From Bacillus paralicheniformis (GTDB lineage Bacteria > Bacillota > Bacilli > Bacillales > Bacillaceae): a stretch of DNA of 64,000 nucleotides. The stretch spans positions 186,001 to 250,000 of the forward strand of contig NZ_LBMN02000012.1 of NCBI RefSeq assembly GCF_001042485.2, read 5' to 3'. The notes beneath the pieces were generated by a model, which was given only the letters and a program-made list of their open reading frames with translations, was not told where the DNA came from and searched no databases. The position numbers and the translations under genes are program-made. Of the stretch, positions 1-9,165 are shown piece by piece (the stretch's first letter is position 1; each line of letters begins with the position of its first letter).

Positions 1-370
1 CCGTGATTTTCAGCATACAGTACAGCCTGTCCCCTTTTTGCGGCCATACTGATTCATACGGCGGGAGATGCTCTGTCGCAACGAGGGCGTCCTTCGAGAG
101 CCCGACATCGACGAAAACCCCCATGCCGCTGACGGCATCAACGACTTCCACCCAGCCGTACTGTTCAGCGCTGATCATCGGCTTTCTCATCGTAGCCGCC
201 AAGCGATCTTCATGATCGACATATAAAAAGACATCGACCTCTTCTCTGTCTTCAATATCCTCCGTGATCTCGCTCTGATGCAGAAGGACCGCCGTTTCGC
301 CGTCCGTCAAAAAGTAACCGTAATCGGCTTTATGATCTATTTTCAATGTTAGCTGCTGTCCTGGTTCCAT
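1..370 (-). CDS. cvfB: CvfB/YitL S1-like RNA-binding protein, 5' part only
   Basis: The gene starts at ATG 368-370 on the minus strand and runs off the window edge, so only about 123 N-terminal codons are present, all open. A purine-rich ribosome site (AAAGGAAG) lies 7 nt upstream. The protein opens MEPGQQLTLKIDHKADYGYF and contains two short beta-rich S1/OB-like stretches, the second reading GMGVFVDVGLSKDALV. This is the pattern of the N-terminal S1 domains of CvfB (YitL in B. subtilis), an RNA-binding virulence and gene-expression regulator in Firmicutes. It diverges from yitK, as in B. subtilis. The identity is recognition from sequence and gene order; the C-terminal winged-helix part lies outside the window. 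Confidence 0.85.
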   Translation of the reverse strand, partial: MEPGQQLTLKIDHKADYGYFLTDGETAVLLHQSEITEDIEDREEVDVFLYVDHEDRLAATMRKPMISAEQYGWVEVVDAVSGMGVFVDVGLSKDALVATEHLPPYESVWPQKGDRLYCMLKIT

Positions 371-468
371 ACTGTTTCTTCCTTTCTTATCCGCCTGTTT
401 TTCTTTTTCTTATTATTCCTCCAATGTTAAAATTATTGCCGGATCGCGGCCAGGCAAACCGCTCGATA

Positions 469-497
469 TTGGAAGTTTCACCTTATTCTACTATAAT
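469..497 (+). promoter_or_regulatory. Sigma-A promoter of yitK
   Basis: TTGGAA (469-474), a 17-bp spacer and TATAAT (492-497) lie 33 bp before the yitK start. The spacing and the perfect -10 box make this a good vegetative promoter candidate in the yitL/yitK divergent gap. Confidence 0.7.
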
Positions 498-530
498 TGA
501 CTCATAAGTAAAATGGATGGAGGTTTTCAC

Positions 531-1022
531 ATGGCGAAAGAAAGCTCATTTGATATCGTCTCAAAGGTTGAACTGCCTGAAGTTCAAAACGCAATTCAGA
601 CCGCTCTCAAGGAAATCGGCACACGCTATGATTTCAAAGGGTCAAAAAGCAGCATCACACTCGAAGGAGACGAGCTCGTTCTCGTATCGGACGACGAATT
701 TAAAATGAACCAGCTGAAAGACGTGCTTGTCGGCAAACTGATCAAGCGGAACGTCCCGACGAAAAACATCGAATACTCAAAGCTTGAGAACGCTTCAGGC
801 GGCACGGTCAGACAGCGCGGAAAACTAGTTCAGGGCATCGACAAAGAAAACGCGAAAAAAATCAATAACCTGATAAAAAAATCGGGTCTGAAAGTTAAAT
901 CGCAAGTGCAGGATGATCAAGTCCGCGTAACCGGAAAAAATAAAGACGACCTTCAGCAAATCATCGCGATGGTGAGGGAAGCCGACCTGCCGATTGATGT
1001 CCAATTTATAAATTTTCGATAA
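531..1022 (+). CDS. yitK: YajQ-family nucleotide-binding protein YitK
   Basis: The product is 163 aa and belongs to the YajQ/UPF0234 family of two-domain ferredoxin-fold nucleotide-binding proteins, some of which bind cyclic di-GMP in other bacteria. The start is at 531 ([15 protein letters not shown]) because GGAGG lies 8 nt before it; an ATG at 513 precedes that site and is unlikely. Family hallmarks visible are the [14 protein letters not shown] opening and the [10 protein letters not shown] stretch near residue 35. Length and position between yitL and yitJ match B. subtilis. The physiological role in Bacillus is unknown. Confidence 0.9.
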   Translation: MAKESSFDIVSKVELPEVQNAIQTALKEIGTRYDFKGSKSSITLEGDELVLVSDDEFKMNQLKDVLVGKLIKRNVPTKNIEYSKLENASGGTVRQRGKLVQGIDKENAKKINNLIKKSGLKVKSQVQDDQVRVTGKNKDDLQQIIAMVREADLPIDVQFINFR

Positions 1023-1037
1023 ATTCTTAATTTACTG

Positions 1038-1066
1038 TTGATTATTCTCCCGATTTTCGGTAAATT
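1038..1066 (+). promoter_or_regulatory. Sigma-A promoter of the yitJ-metH operon
   Basis: TTGATT (1038-1043), a 17-bp spacer and TAAATT (1061-1066) lie about 30 bp upstream of the first stem of the SAM riboswitch, the right place for the operon promoter. Confidence 0.6.
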
Positions 1067-1097
1067 GAGTAAAAGTAATCAATAGAAACTAAATAGC

Positions 1098-1262
1098 TGT
1101 TCTTATCAAGAGAGGCAGAGGGACTGGCCCGATGAAGCCTCAGCAACCGGTGAATGAATATTCATGACCAAGGTGCTAAATCCAGCAAGCAGTCTGCTTG
1201 GAAGATAAGAAGACGGACAATGTCGATGAAAAGTCTTCTGCTTCACAGAAGACTTTTTTGTT
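1098..1262 (+). ncRNA. SAM-I (S-box) riboswitch with terminator
   Basis: The aptamer spans about 1101-1210. Its closing stem P1 is TCTTATC (1101-1107) with GATAAGA (1204-1210). The conserved S-box core is visible: AGAGGCAGAGGGACTGGCCC, the GATGAAGCCTCAGCAACC segment and the CAAGGTGCTAAATCCAGCA segment. It is followed by an intrinsic terminator, AAGTCTTCTG (1231-1240) paired with CAGAAGACTT (1246-1255), ending in a T run. In the known family, SAM binding favours the terminator, so the operon is made when SAM is low. The following genes, yitJ and metH, fit methionine control. Confidence 0.97.
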
Positions 1263-1289
1263 TATCAAAAATGCTTAAGGGGGAAAACG

Positions 1290-3119
1290 ATGGGTTTTTT
1301 GGAGGATATAAAAAGCAAAACGTTAATCGCGGACGGCGCAATGGGCACACTTCTGTATTCCTACGGGATCGACAGGTGTTTTGAGGAACTGAACATCTCC
1401 AAGCCCGAAGAAGTGAGACGCGTCCACGAAGCGTATGTACAGGCCGGCGCCGATATCATTCAAACGAACACGTACGGCGCAAACTTCATCAAGCTGTCCA
1501 GATACGGGCTCGAAGACGAAACAAAACAAATCAACGAAAAAGCGGTCCGTCTCGCCCGCTCCGCCGCCGGTTCTGCTTATGTTCTCGGTACGCTCGGCGG
1601 AATCCGGACGTTCAACAAAAACTCGTATTCTCTCGAGGACATTAAAAGAAGCTTCCGCGAACAGCTCTATCTTCTGTTAAATGAGCAGCCGGACGGACTT
1701 CTGCTCGAAACCTATTATGATTTAGAAGAAGCGCGCGAAGTTTTAAAGATTGCCAGAAAGGAAACAGAGCTGCCGATCATTTTGAATGTCTCAATGCACG
1801 AAGAGGGCGTTCTTCAGGACGGAACCCCGCTTGCGGACGGTCTGAAGCAGCTGGCATCCCTCGGCGCAGAAGTCGTTGGCATCAACTGCCGCCTCGGCCC
1901 TTATCATATGATCAGAGCGCTTGAAGAAGTCCCGCTTTTAGAAGACGCCTATCTTTCCGTCTATCCCAACAGCAGCCTCCCGTCCCTTGTCGAAGGCAGG
2001 CTTGTTTATGAGACAGATGATGAATATTTCAGGGAAAGCGCGGAGGAATTCCGCAATCAAGGCGCACGGATCATCGGCGGCTGCTGCGGAACCACGCCGA
2101 ACCACATCAGGGCGATGGCTGAGGCAGTCAAAGGGCTTCCTCCAGTCACCGAAAAGCACGTGAAAATCAGAAAGAAAGCGGCGCTTGCTGTTCAAAACGA
2201 AAGGACAGAGCCCGTTCTCGACGATCTGGCCAAGCAAAAACGGTCCATTATCGTCGAACTCGATCCTCCAAAACAATTAAACTTTGAGAAATTTTTGCAC
2301 GCCGCTAAAGAGCTTCAATCAGCCGGAATCGATGCACTGACATTGGCGGACAACTCGCTTGCCACACCGAGGATCAGCAATGTCGCCTGCGGCGCGCTCT
2401 TAAAACAGCGCCTCGATATGAGGTCGCTGATCCATATTACATGCAGAGACCGCAACCTGATCGGCCTGCAGTCCCATCTAATGGGGCTCGATACACTGGG
2501 GCTGTCAGACGTGCTGGCGATTACCGGCGATCCGTCGAAAATCGGCGACTTTCCGGGAGCGACTTCCGTCTATGATCTGACATCGTTCGATTTGATCAGC
2601 CTGATCAAACAGTTTAACGAAGGCTTGTCATATTCAGGTAAACCGCTCGGCAAGAAAACAAATTTCTCAGTGGCGGCCGCCTTCAATCCGAATGTCAGAC
2701 ACATTGACAAAGCGGTGAAACGGCTTGAGAAAAAAATCGCCTGCGGCGCAGACTATTTCATTTCCCAGCCTGTCTATTCAGAGGAGCAGCTCATCAAAAT
2801 CCACGAAGAAACAAAGCATCTTGAAACACCGATCTATATCGGCGTCATGCCGCTGACCAGCAGCCGCAACGCGGAATTCATCCACAACGAAATCCCCGGC
2901 ATCAAACTGTCCGATTCAATCCGCGAAAAGATGGCGCTGGCGGGAAATGACAAACAAAAACAGGCCGAGGAAGGGCTCGCGATCGCCCGCTCCCTGCTTG
3001 ATGCGGCGTGCGACCTGTTCAACGGCATTTATCTGATCACACCGTTTTTGCGGTCTGATTTAACCGCCGAACTGACGGCATATATCCACCAGAAAGAAAA
3101 GGAGAAAACAAATGTCTAA
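1290..3119 (+). CDS. yitJ: Bifunctional homocysteine S-methyltransferase / 5,10-methylene-THF reductase
   Basis: The product is 609 aa with two fused domains. The N-terminal ~300 residues are a homocysteine-binding methyltransferase barrel with zinc ligands Cys200 (in INCRLGP) and Cys265-Cys266 (GGCCGT). From about residue 318 (IIVELDPPK) a methylene-THF reductase barrel follows, with the MTHFR-type TGDPS segment near residue 415. The second domain makes 5-methyl-THF, the methyl donor for methionine synthesis. The start follows GGGGG at good spacing, just after the SAM riboswitch. The 3' end overlaps metH by 8 nt, so the two are surely cotranscribed. The length is close to that of B. subtilis YitJ. 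Confidence 0.95.
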   Translation: MGFLEDIKSKTLIADGAMGTLLYSYGIDRCFEELNISKPEEVRRVHEAYVQAGADIIQTNTYGANFIKLSRYGLEDETKQINEKAVRLARSAAGSAYVLGTLGGIRTFNKNSYSLEDIKRSFREQLYLLLNEQPDGLLLETYYDLEEAREVLKIARKETELPIILNVSMHEEGVLQDGTPLADGLKQLASLGAEVVGINCRLGPYHMIRALEEVPLLEDAYLSVYPNSSLPSLVEGRLVYETDDEYFRESAEEFRNQGARIIGGCCGTTPNHIRAMAEAVKGLPPVTEKHVKIRKKAALAVQNERTEPVLDDLAKQKRSIIVELDPPKQLNFEKFLHAAKELQSAGIDALTLADNSLATPRISNVACGALLKQRLDMRSLIHITCRDRNLIGLQSHLMGLDTLGLSDVLAITGDPSKIGDFPGATSVYDLTSFDLISLIKQFNEGLSYSGKPLGKKTNFSVAAAFNPNVRHIDKAVKRLEKKIACGADYFISQPVYSEEQLIKIHEETKHLETPIYIGVMPLTSSRNAEFIHNEIPGIKLSDSIREKMALAGNDKQKQAEEGLAIARSLLDAACDLFNGIYLITPFLRSDLTAELTAYIHQKEKEKTNV

Positions 3120-6100
3120 CATCAATGACCAGCTGAAGAAAAAAATCCTCGTCCTTGACGGTGCGATGGGAACGATGATCCAGAATGCCGGTTTGTCCGC
3201 CGCTGACTTCGGCGGCGAGGCCTATGAAGGGTGCAATGAATTTCTAAGCATCACGGCACCTCATATCATTCAGGGCATCCACGAAGCCTATCTGGCCGCT
3301 AAAGCCGATATCATCGAAACCAATACATTCGGAGCCACACGGCTCGTTCTGGACGAGTACGACCTCGGGCAGCGCGCCTATGAAGTCAACCTCGCTTCAG
3401 TCAAACTCGCCAAAGCGGCCGCCGAAAAGTTTTCCACACCTGAATGGCCAAGGTTTGTCGCCGGCGCGATGGGTCCGACGACAAAAACCCTTTCCGTCAC
3501 CGGCGGCACGACCTTTGACGAGCTGATCGATAATTACGAGGAACAGGCAAGAGCGCTGATCACAGGGGGAGCCGACCTCTTGCTGCTCGAAACGAGCCAG
3601 GATATGCTGAACGTTAAAGCGGGCTTTATCGGCATCAGGCAAGCCTTCGAAAAAACCGACAAAACCCTTCCCCTCATGGTATCAGGCACGATCGAACCGA
3701 TGGGCACGACACTGGCCGGCCAGGATATCGAATCGTTCTATATCTCACTCGAGCATATGAAGCCGGTCAGCGTCGGTTTAAATTGCGCGACGGGCCCGGA
3801 ATTTATGACAGATCACATCAGAACCCTTTCTTCCCTTGCGAGGACGGCCGTCAGCTGCTATCCGAATGCCGGCCTCCCCGATGAGGAGGGACAATACCAT
3901 GAATCACCGCAATCGCTCGCGAAAAAAATCAAGGCGTTTGCAGAAGAAGGCTGGCTGAACATTGTCGGCGGCTGCTGCGGAACGACGCCCGCCCATATTG
4001 AAGCGCTGGCCGATGAAGTAGCCTCGCTGCCGCCGCGGACGGTCCCTTCGGAAAAAAAGCCGCACACCGTCTCAGGGATCGACGGACTAATTTATGAAGA
4101 AACGATGCGTCCCCTTTTTGTCGGGGAGCGGACAAATGTCATCGGATCGAGAAAATTCAAGCGGCTGATCGCTGAACAGAAATTTGAGGAAGCATCCGAA
4201 ATCGCGAGAGCCCAAGTGAAAAACGGCGCCCATGTCATCGACATCTGCCTTGCAGACCCGGACCGCGATGAAGCGGAAGATATGGAAGGCTTCTTAACAG
4301 AAGCGATGAAAAAAGTAAAAGCCCCGTTTGTCATCGACTCGACGGACAAAACGGTGATTGAAAAGGCGCTGAAATACTCACAGGGAAAAGCGATCATCAA
4401 TTCGATCAACCTTGAAGACGGCGAAGAACGGTTCGCTGACATCCTCCCGCTCGTCAAACAGTTCGGAGGGGCACTCGTCGTCGGTACGATCGATGAAGAG
4501 GGAATGGCGGTCACCGCGGAAAAGAAGCTGGCCGTCGCCGTCAGGTCGCATCAGCTGCTCACCGAAAAGTACGGAATACCGGCCAGCGATATCATCTTCG
4601 ATCCGCTCGTCTTCCCTGTCGGAACAGGTGATGAACAATACATCGGCTCAGCTAAAGAAACGATCGAAGGCATCCGCCTCATCAAAGAGCGGCTCCCTGA
4701 ATGTTTAACGATTCTCGGCGTCAGCAACGTCTCATTCGGTCTTCCGCCCGTCGGCCGGGAAATCTTAAATGCTGTATTCTTGTACCACGCAACACAGGCC
4801 GGGCTTGATTACGCGATCGTCAATACGGAAAAGCTTGAGCGGTTCGCTTCCATTCCTAAAGAAGAAGTCGAAATGGCTGAAAAACTTCTGTTTCACACTG
4901 ATGACAAAACGCTCGCATCCTTCACTGACTTCTACCGCGGAAAGAAAAAAACGGACAAACAGCCGAAAACATCTCTTTCCCTGGAAGAGCGCTTGGCTGA
5001 GTACGTCATCGAGGGTACAAAAGAAGGCTTGATTCCCGATCTCGAACAAGCGTTGAAAAAATTTGCCGCCCCGCTCGACGTGATCAACGGTCCGCTTATG
5101 GACGGCATGGCGGAGGTCGGACGGCTGTTTAACAACAATGAGCTGATTGTCGCTGAAGTGCTGCAGTCGGCAGAAGTCATGAAAGCTGCCGTTTCCTTTC
5201 TCGAACAGTATATGGAAAAGAAAGACGACAGCGGCAAAGGAAAGATCGTTTTGGCAACCGTTAAAGGCGATGTCCATGATATCGGCAAAAACTTAGTCGA
5301 CATCATTTTAAGCAACAACGGCTACAAGGTTGTCGATCTTGGGATTAAAGTGACACCGCAGGAATTAATTGAAGCGGTCCGCAAAGAGAATCCCGATATC
5401 ATCGGTCTGTCCGGCCTGCTCGTCAAATCGGCGCAGCAAATGGTCGTTACAGCGCAGGACCTCGACAAAGCGGATATTTCCATCCCGATTATGGTCGGCG
5501 GAGCCGCGCTTTCAAGAAAGTTCACGAACATGAAAATTTCGCCTGAATATAAAGGGCCGGTTTTATACGCGAAGGACGCCATGGACGGCTTATCGCTCGC
5601 CAATCAGCTGCGGACGGACCCGTCGCAGTTTCTCGAGAAAAAAGAAGCCGCTGCACCCGCCGCCGTCGCGGAGAAAAAGCAGACGAAAGCCGTGATTGAA
5701 ATGCTTGAAAAACGGGCGCACGTTCCGCAGGCGCCGGTCTTTCAGCCGGAAGACTTGAAGCGGCACTATTTGAAAAACATCGACCTTTCCTATATCGTGC
5801 CGTATGTCAATGAACAAATGCTGCTCGGCCATCACCTCGGCTTGAAAGGAAAAGTCAAAAAGCTCCTGGCTGAACAGCATCCGAAAGCACTGGAGCTGAA
5901 AGAGCTGATTGACGAGTTGCTGAGAGACGGGAAAGAGCACGGCTGGTTCGACCCCGCCGTCGTCTATCAATTTTTCCCCGCGTACAGCGACGGGGATTCG
6001 CTCCATATTTTAGACCCCGGGAACAAAGACAGCATCCTTGAAACGTTTGTTTTTCCTAGGCAGGAAAAGCTTCCGTACCGCTGTATTTCCGATTATGTCC

Positions 6101-6528
6101 GACCGAAAGGAGAGCTCGATTATGTCTCGTTCTTTGCCGTGACAGCGGGCAGACATGTAAGAGCAGCCGCAAACCGCTTTAAGGAGGAAGGCGACTACTT
6201 GAAAAGTCATGCGGTACAAGCGCTTGCTCTTGAGCTGGCCGAAGGACTCGCCGAACGGACGCACCAAGTTATCCGCGACCGCTGGGGCTTCCCTGATGCA
6301 CCAGACTTCACGATGGAACAGCGTTTTCAGGCGAAATACCAGGGACAGCGCTACTCCTTCGGATATCCGGCCTGTCCGAATCTCGAAGATCAGGAAAAAC
6401 TCTTCAGACTCATCCAGCCTGAAGGAATCGGCGTTCATTTAACAGATGGCTTTATGATGGAGCCCGAAGCTTCCGTATCAGCGATCGTTGTCTCCCATCC
6501 GGAAGCCAGATATTTCAATGTTCATTAA
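3112..6528 (+). CDS. metH: Cobalamin-dependent methionine synthase MetH
   Basis: The protein has 1138 aa and the full MetH domain order. The homocysteine-binding barrel (~1-320) has zinc ligands Cys225 and Cys288-Cys289. The pterin-binding barrel (~340-610) begins with [17 protein letters not shown] helical cap (~630-720) precedes the B12 domain, whose GDVHDIGKN motif gives axial ligand His722. The C-terminal AdoMet-activation domain (~870-1138) carries [15 protein letters not shown]. It converts homocysteine and 5-methyl-THF to methionine, and YitJ, encoded directly upstream, supplies the methyl-THF. The pair shares one SAM riboswitch. B. subtilis 168 lacks metH and uses MetE. Confidence 0.97.
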   Translation: MSNINDQLKKKILVLDGAMGTMIQNAGLSAADFGGEAYEGCNEFLSITAPHIIQGIHEAYLAAKADIIETNTFGATRLVLDEYDLGQRAYEVNLASVKLAKAAAEKFSTPEWPRFVAGAMGPTTKTLSVTGGTTFDELIDNYEEQARALITGGADLLLLETSQDMLNVKAGFIGIRQAFEKTDKTLPLMVSGTIEPMGTTLAGQDIESFYISLEHMKPVSVGLNCATGPEFMTDHIRTLSSLARTAVSCYPNAGLPDEEGQYHESPQSLAKKIKAFAEEGWLNIVGGCCGTTPAHIEALADEVASLPPRTVPSEKKPHTVSGIDGLIYEETMRPLFVGERTNVIGSRKFKRLIAEQKFEEASEIARAQVKNGAHVIDICLADPDRDEAEDMEGFLTEAMKKVKAPFVIDSTDKTVIEKALKYSQGKAIINSINLEDGEERFADILPLVKQFGGALVVGTIDEEGMAVTAEKKLAVAVRSHQLLTEKYGIPASDIIFDPLVFPVGTGDEQYIGSAKETIEGIRLIKERLPECLTILGVSNVSFGLPPVGREILNAVFLYHATQAGLDYAIVNTEKLERFASIPKEEVEMAEKLLFHTDDKTLASFTDFYRGKKKTDKQPKTSLSLEERLAEYVIEGTKEGLIPDLEQALKKFAAPLDVINGPLMDGMAEVGRLFNNNELIVAEVLQSAEVMKAAVSFLEQYMEKKDDSGKGKIVLATVKGDVHDIGKNLVDIILSNNGYKVVDLGIKVTPQELIEAVRKENPDIIGLSGLLVKSAQQMVVTAQDLDKADISIPIMVGGAALSRKFTNMKISPEYKGPVLYAKDAMDGLSLANQLRTDPSQFLEKKEAAAPAAVAEKKQTKAVIEMLEKRAHVPQAPVFQPEDLKRHYLKNIDLSYIVPYVNEQMLLGHHLGLKGKVKKLLAEQHPKALELKELIDELLRDGKEHGWFDPAVVYQFFPAYSDGDSLHILDPGNKDSILETFVFPRQEKLPYRCISDYVRPKGELDYVSFFAVTAGRHVRAAANRFKEEGDYLKSHAVQALALELAEGLAERTHQVIRDRWGFPDAPDFTMEQRFQAKYQGQRYSFGYPACPNLEDQEKLFRLIQPEGIGVHLTDGFMMEPEASVSAIVVSHPEARYFNVH

Positions 6529-6535
6529 CCCGAAG

Positions 6536-6573
6536 ACCCTGCTTGCCGTTTGCGGCCTGCAGGGTTCATTTTG
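6536..6573 (+). terminator. Terminator of the yitJ-metH operon
   Basis: ACCCTGC (6536-6542) pairs with GCAGGGT (6559-6565), with an inner CCG/CGG pairing, followed by TCATTTTGT. It lies between convergent metH and the WYL regulator. Confidence 0.7.
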
Positions 6574-6601
6574 TATGGACGTAACATATGCCGCGAATAC
6601 T

Positions 6602-7564
6602 TCAGGATTTATAATGAGCAACAATGGATTCAGCCATGTTGAGTATCTTCCCGTGCAGTTCTTTAGGTTCAATAATCCTTATGTGCTCTGCGAACCCGAG
6701 TATATACCTTTTCGCTTCTTCTTCCGTATCAAAAGATAATGTAACGGGGATCCACCCCTCCTGATCGACCTCATTTGTTTCGATGATCCGCACAAAATAA
6801 TTGGTAAACGACAGCCTCGGCAAGATGTCCTGCGCCGCCTTCACCCGCACTTCATACGTCGGCAGCCTTTCGATAAATTCCTTTGTTGAAGACTGCCATA
6901 CGTGAGCAATATCAAAGTTTTCGGGCCTTTCAAATGTTTCGCGGACAGGAGTGGCAGAATGAATCCGTGAAGCCCTGTAATTTCGAATCTCCCCATTTTC
7001 TTTAGATGCAATCAGATACCAGTTTGACCCTTTAGCTACCAGTCCAAGCGGTGCTACAATTCGATCAGCTGTTTGTCCATCTGCCCGCTGATAAACGATT
7101 TTTAATTTTTGATCTTTCCATATGGCATCTTTCAGCACTTCAAAGGATGCTGCTTTTTCTTTCTTATGGCGCCATGCACGGGTATCAACATATATTCGGT
7201 TCCACACGTCTTTTGCGTTTTGACGATATACCGAAGGCAGCGAGGCTATCAGTTTATTTCGGGCTTCTTCGGATATGCGGGTTAATCCGAGATCGTCCAG
7301 CAATTGTTCAGAAAGCGGGACAAATAATGCGCGTATTTCAGATTCTTTTAAACCGGTTAAAGTGGTTTGGTAATCATCAAGCAATGACCAGCCTCCGTTA
7401 ATCCCGCGCTCGGCCACAACGGGAATTCCAGCTCCGCTTAACGCTTCCATATCTCTGTAAATCGTCCGCTCCGAGACTTCCAGCCTTTCCGCTAATTCTT
7501 TCGCCGTCATTTGTCCCTGCGCCTGAAGCATTAAAAGAATAGATATCAGTCGATCTCCTCTCAT
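6602..7564 (-). CDS. HTH-WYL (YafY/DeoR-like) transcriptional regulator
   Basis: The protein is 320 aa. An N-terminal winged helix-turn-helix occupies residues ~1-60 (LAERLEVSERTIYRDMEALS), and a WYL domain follows from ~135 to 315 with the diagnostic WYLIAS segment. WYL domains typically bind ligands or nucleic acids and switch the attached DNA-binding domain. It diverges from a short-chain dehydrogenase gene across a 111-bp gap holding a palindrome that overlaps its own promoter, so it probably controls itself and the neighbour. The effector is unknown. Confidence 0.85.
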   Translation of the reverse strand: MRGDRLISILLMLQAQGQMTAKELAERLEVSERTIYRDMEALSGAGIPVVAERGINGGWSLLDDYQTTLTGLKESEIRALFVPLSEQLLDDLGLTRISEEARNKLIASLPSVYRQNAKDVWNRIYVDTRAWRHKKEKAASFEVLKDAIWKDQKLKIVYQRADGQTADRIVAPLGLVAKGSNWYLIASKENGEIRNYRASRIHSATPVRETFERPENFDIAHVWQSSTKEFIERLPTYEVRVKAAQDILPRLSFTNYFVRIIETNEVDQEGWIPVTLSFDTEEEAKRYILGFAEHIRIIEPKELHGKILNMAESIVAHYKS

Positions 7565-7595
7565 ATGACCACCTTTTTTATCAATGGATGAACTT

Positions 7596-7624
7596 ATTTA
7601 ATAAAATATGACAATGGTTGTCAA
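7596..7624 (-). promoter_or_regulatory. Promoter of the WYL regulator with overlapping palindrome
   Basis: On the minus strand TTGACA (7624-7619), a 17-bp spacer and TTAAAT (7601-7596) make a good sigma-A promoter. A perfect palindrome, TGACAA-TGG-TTGTCA (7609-7623), overlaps the -35 box. The placement suggests an autoregulatory operator; this is inference. Confidence 0.55.
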
Positions 7625-7675
7625 GATTCAGCTTTTATAATGAGCATATCTTTTATAATGAAAGGAATGGGATGA

Positions 7676-8509
7676 ATGAAACCGCTGAAAGGAAAAATCG
7701 CTCTCGTAACAGGCGGAAGCAGAGGCGCCGGCCGCGCCATCGCTGTCGAACTTGGAAAAGCCGGTGCAACCGTGTATATGACAGGCCGCAGCATCAGGGG
7801 GGCTTCCACGAATCAATGGCCCGGTACAATTGATGACACCGTGTCACAAATTGAAGCTTCCGGCGGAAAGGGTATTGCTGTAAGATGTGATCATACGAAC
7901 GATTCAGAAACAGAGGCTGTCATCGCTAAAATTCGCGAAGAACAAGGAAAACTGGATATCTTGATCAACAATGTATGGGGTGCGCACGATCTGGGTGTCG
8001 AGGCAAAGCCTTTTTGGGAATTGTCATTAAAAAATTGGGATACGATGTTCACCGCAGGGGTGCGCGCCCAGCTGGCGACGAACCACTTCGCCGTGCCGCT
8101 CCTTCGCGAAAATAAACAAGCTCTTATCATTCATACGACCTTTTGGGATGAGAACAAATACACCGGACAGTTTTATTACGATTTGGCCAAGAACGCCATC
8201 GTCCGGATGGCGTACGGTCTTTCATTGGAATTAAAACGGGACAACATTGCCGTTCTTGCCGTTTCGCCGGGATTTATGAGAACCGAACTTGTGCTGAAGT
8301 ACCATAAATCAGATGAGGCGGATTGGCAGGAGTCAGAAGATTTAAGGAAAACCGAAACGCCTTATTATGTCGGACGCGGAATCACAGCATTGGCCAAAGA
8401 TCCGGATGTGATGGAGAAAAGCGGACGTGCGTTAAGAGTTGGTGATTTAGCCAAAGAATATCAGTTTACAGATGTGGACGGACGGTATATTCCGCCATTT
8501 ACGATATAG
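7676..8509 (+). CDS. Short-chain dehydrogenase/reductase
   Basis: The protein is 277 aa with a classical SDR fold. The Rossmann motif TGGSRGAGRAIA is near residues 12-23, an NNVWG segment replaces the usual NNAG, and a catalytic YxxxK is seen in YYDLAKNA near residue 165. The substrate cannot be told from sequence. The start at 7676 follows AAAGGAATGGG. It is divergent from a WYL regulator that probably controls it. The C-terminal part (TDVDGRYIPPFT) resembles uncharacterised SDRs annotated as epimerase-like or general oxidoreductases. Confidence 0.85.
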   Translation: MKPLKGKIALVTGGSRGAGRAIAVELGKAGATVYMTGRSIRGASTNQWPGTIDDTVSQIEASGGKGIAVRCDHTNDSETEAVIAKIREEQGKLDILINNVWGAHDLGVEAKPFWELSLKNWDTMFTAGVRAQLATNHFAVPLLRENKQALIIHTTFWDENKYTGQFYYDLAKNAIVRMAYGLSLELKRDNIAVLAVSPGFMRTELVLKYHKSDEADWQESEDLRKTETPYYVGRGITALAKDPDVMEKSGRALRVGDLAKEYQFTDVDGRYIPPFTI

Positions 8510-8578
8510 GGATTAGGGATCGCCTCTCGGGGGAAATGATTCTTTAAAGGCAGATCAGGTGAAGGCGTTTATCCTGCT

Positions 8579-8606
8579 TTGATCGTTTCCGCCAACGTTA
8601 TATAAT
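8579..8606 (+). promoter_or_regulatory. Promoter of yitI
   Basis: TTGATC (8579-8584), a 16-bp spacer and TATAAT (8601-8606) lie about 75 bp before the yitI start. Confidence 0.6.
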
Positions 8607-8682
8607 GGAATGACAGTCATGATTTCAACAGCACGCGGAATTTCGTTCGCCCAATCTGAACTGCAACTGAAGGAGGAATCAT

Positions 8683-9123
8683 ATGATTGAAGTCAAACCT
8701 ATAAACGCGGAAGATACGTATGAGATCAGGCACCGCATTCTCCGGCCGAATCAGCCGCTGGAAGCATGCAAGTATGAAACCGATTTGCTCGGGGGCACGT
8801 TTCACCTCGGCGGATATTATCGGGACAGGCTGATCAGCATCGCCTCCTTTCATCAAGCCGAACATTCAGAGCTTGAAGGCCAAAAACAGTATCAGCTGAG
8901 AGGGATGGCGACACTTGAAGGGTACCGCGAGCAAAAAGCGGGCAGTACGCTTATCCGCCATGCCGAAGAGCTTCTTCGGAAAAAAGGCGCAGACCTTTTA
9001 TGGTGCAACGCCAGGACATCTGTGAGCGGGTACTATAAAAAGCTCGGCTTCAGCGAACAAGGCGGGGTCTACGATATACCGCCGATCGGACCTCATATTT
9101 TGATGTATAAGAAATTGACATAA
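8683..9123 (+). CDS. yitI: GNAT-family N-acetyltransferase YitI
   Basis: The protein is 146 aa and follows the GNAT pattern, with the acetyl-CoA loop [20 protein letters not shown] near residues 73-92 and the late motif [18 protein letters not shown]. The start follows GGAGG at 8 nt. Both sequence and position near yitJ match B. subtilis YitI. The acceptor substrate is unknown. Confidence 0.85.
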   Translation: MIEVKPINAEDTYEIRHRILRPNQPLEACKYETDLLGGTFHLGGYYRDRLISIASFHQAEHSELEGQKQYQLRGMATLEGYREQKAGSTLIRHAEELLRKKGADLLWCNARTSVSGYYKKLGFSEQGGVYDIPPIGPHILMYKKLT

Positions 9124-9146
9124 AAAACCCCCGCCGGAAGCGGGGC
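9121..9146 (-). terminator. Terminator of the siderophore operon
   Basis: CCCCGC (9129-9134) pairs with GCGGGG (9140-9145) around a 5-nt loop. Read on the minus strand it is followed by a run of six T residues, so it ends the siderophore operon coming from the right. Confidence 0.8.
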
Positions 9147-9165
9147 ATTCTCTGCCGCATGAGCA

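Noticed and set aside
3..215. A 70-codon plus-strand frame at the window edge
   Set aside because: It is antisense to the cvfB/yitL coding sequence, which is open with S1-type sequence and a ribosome site.
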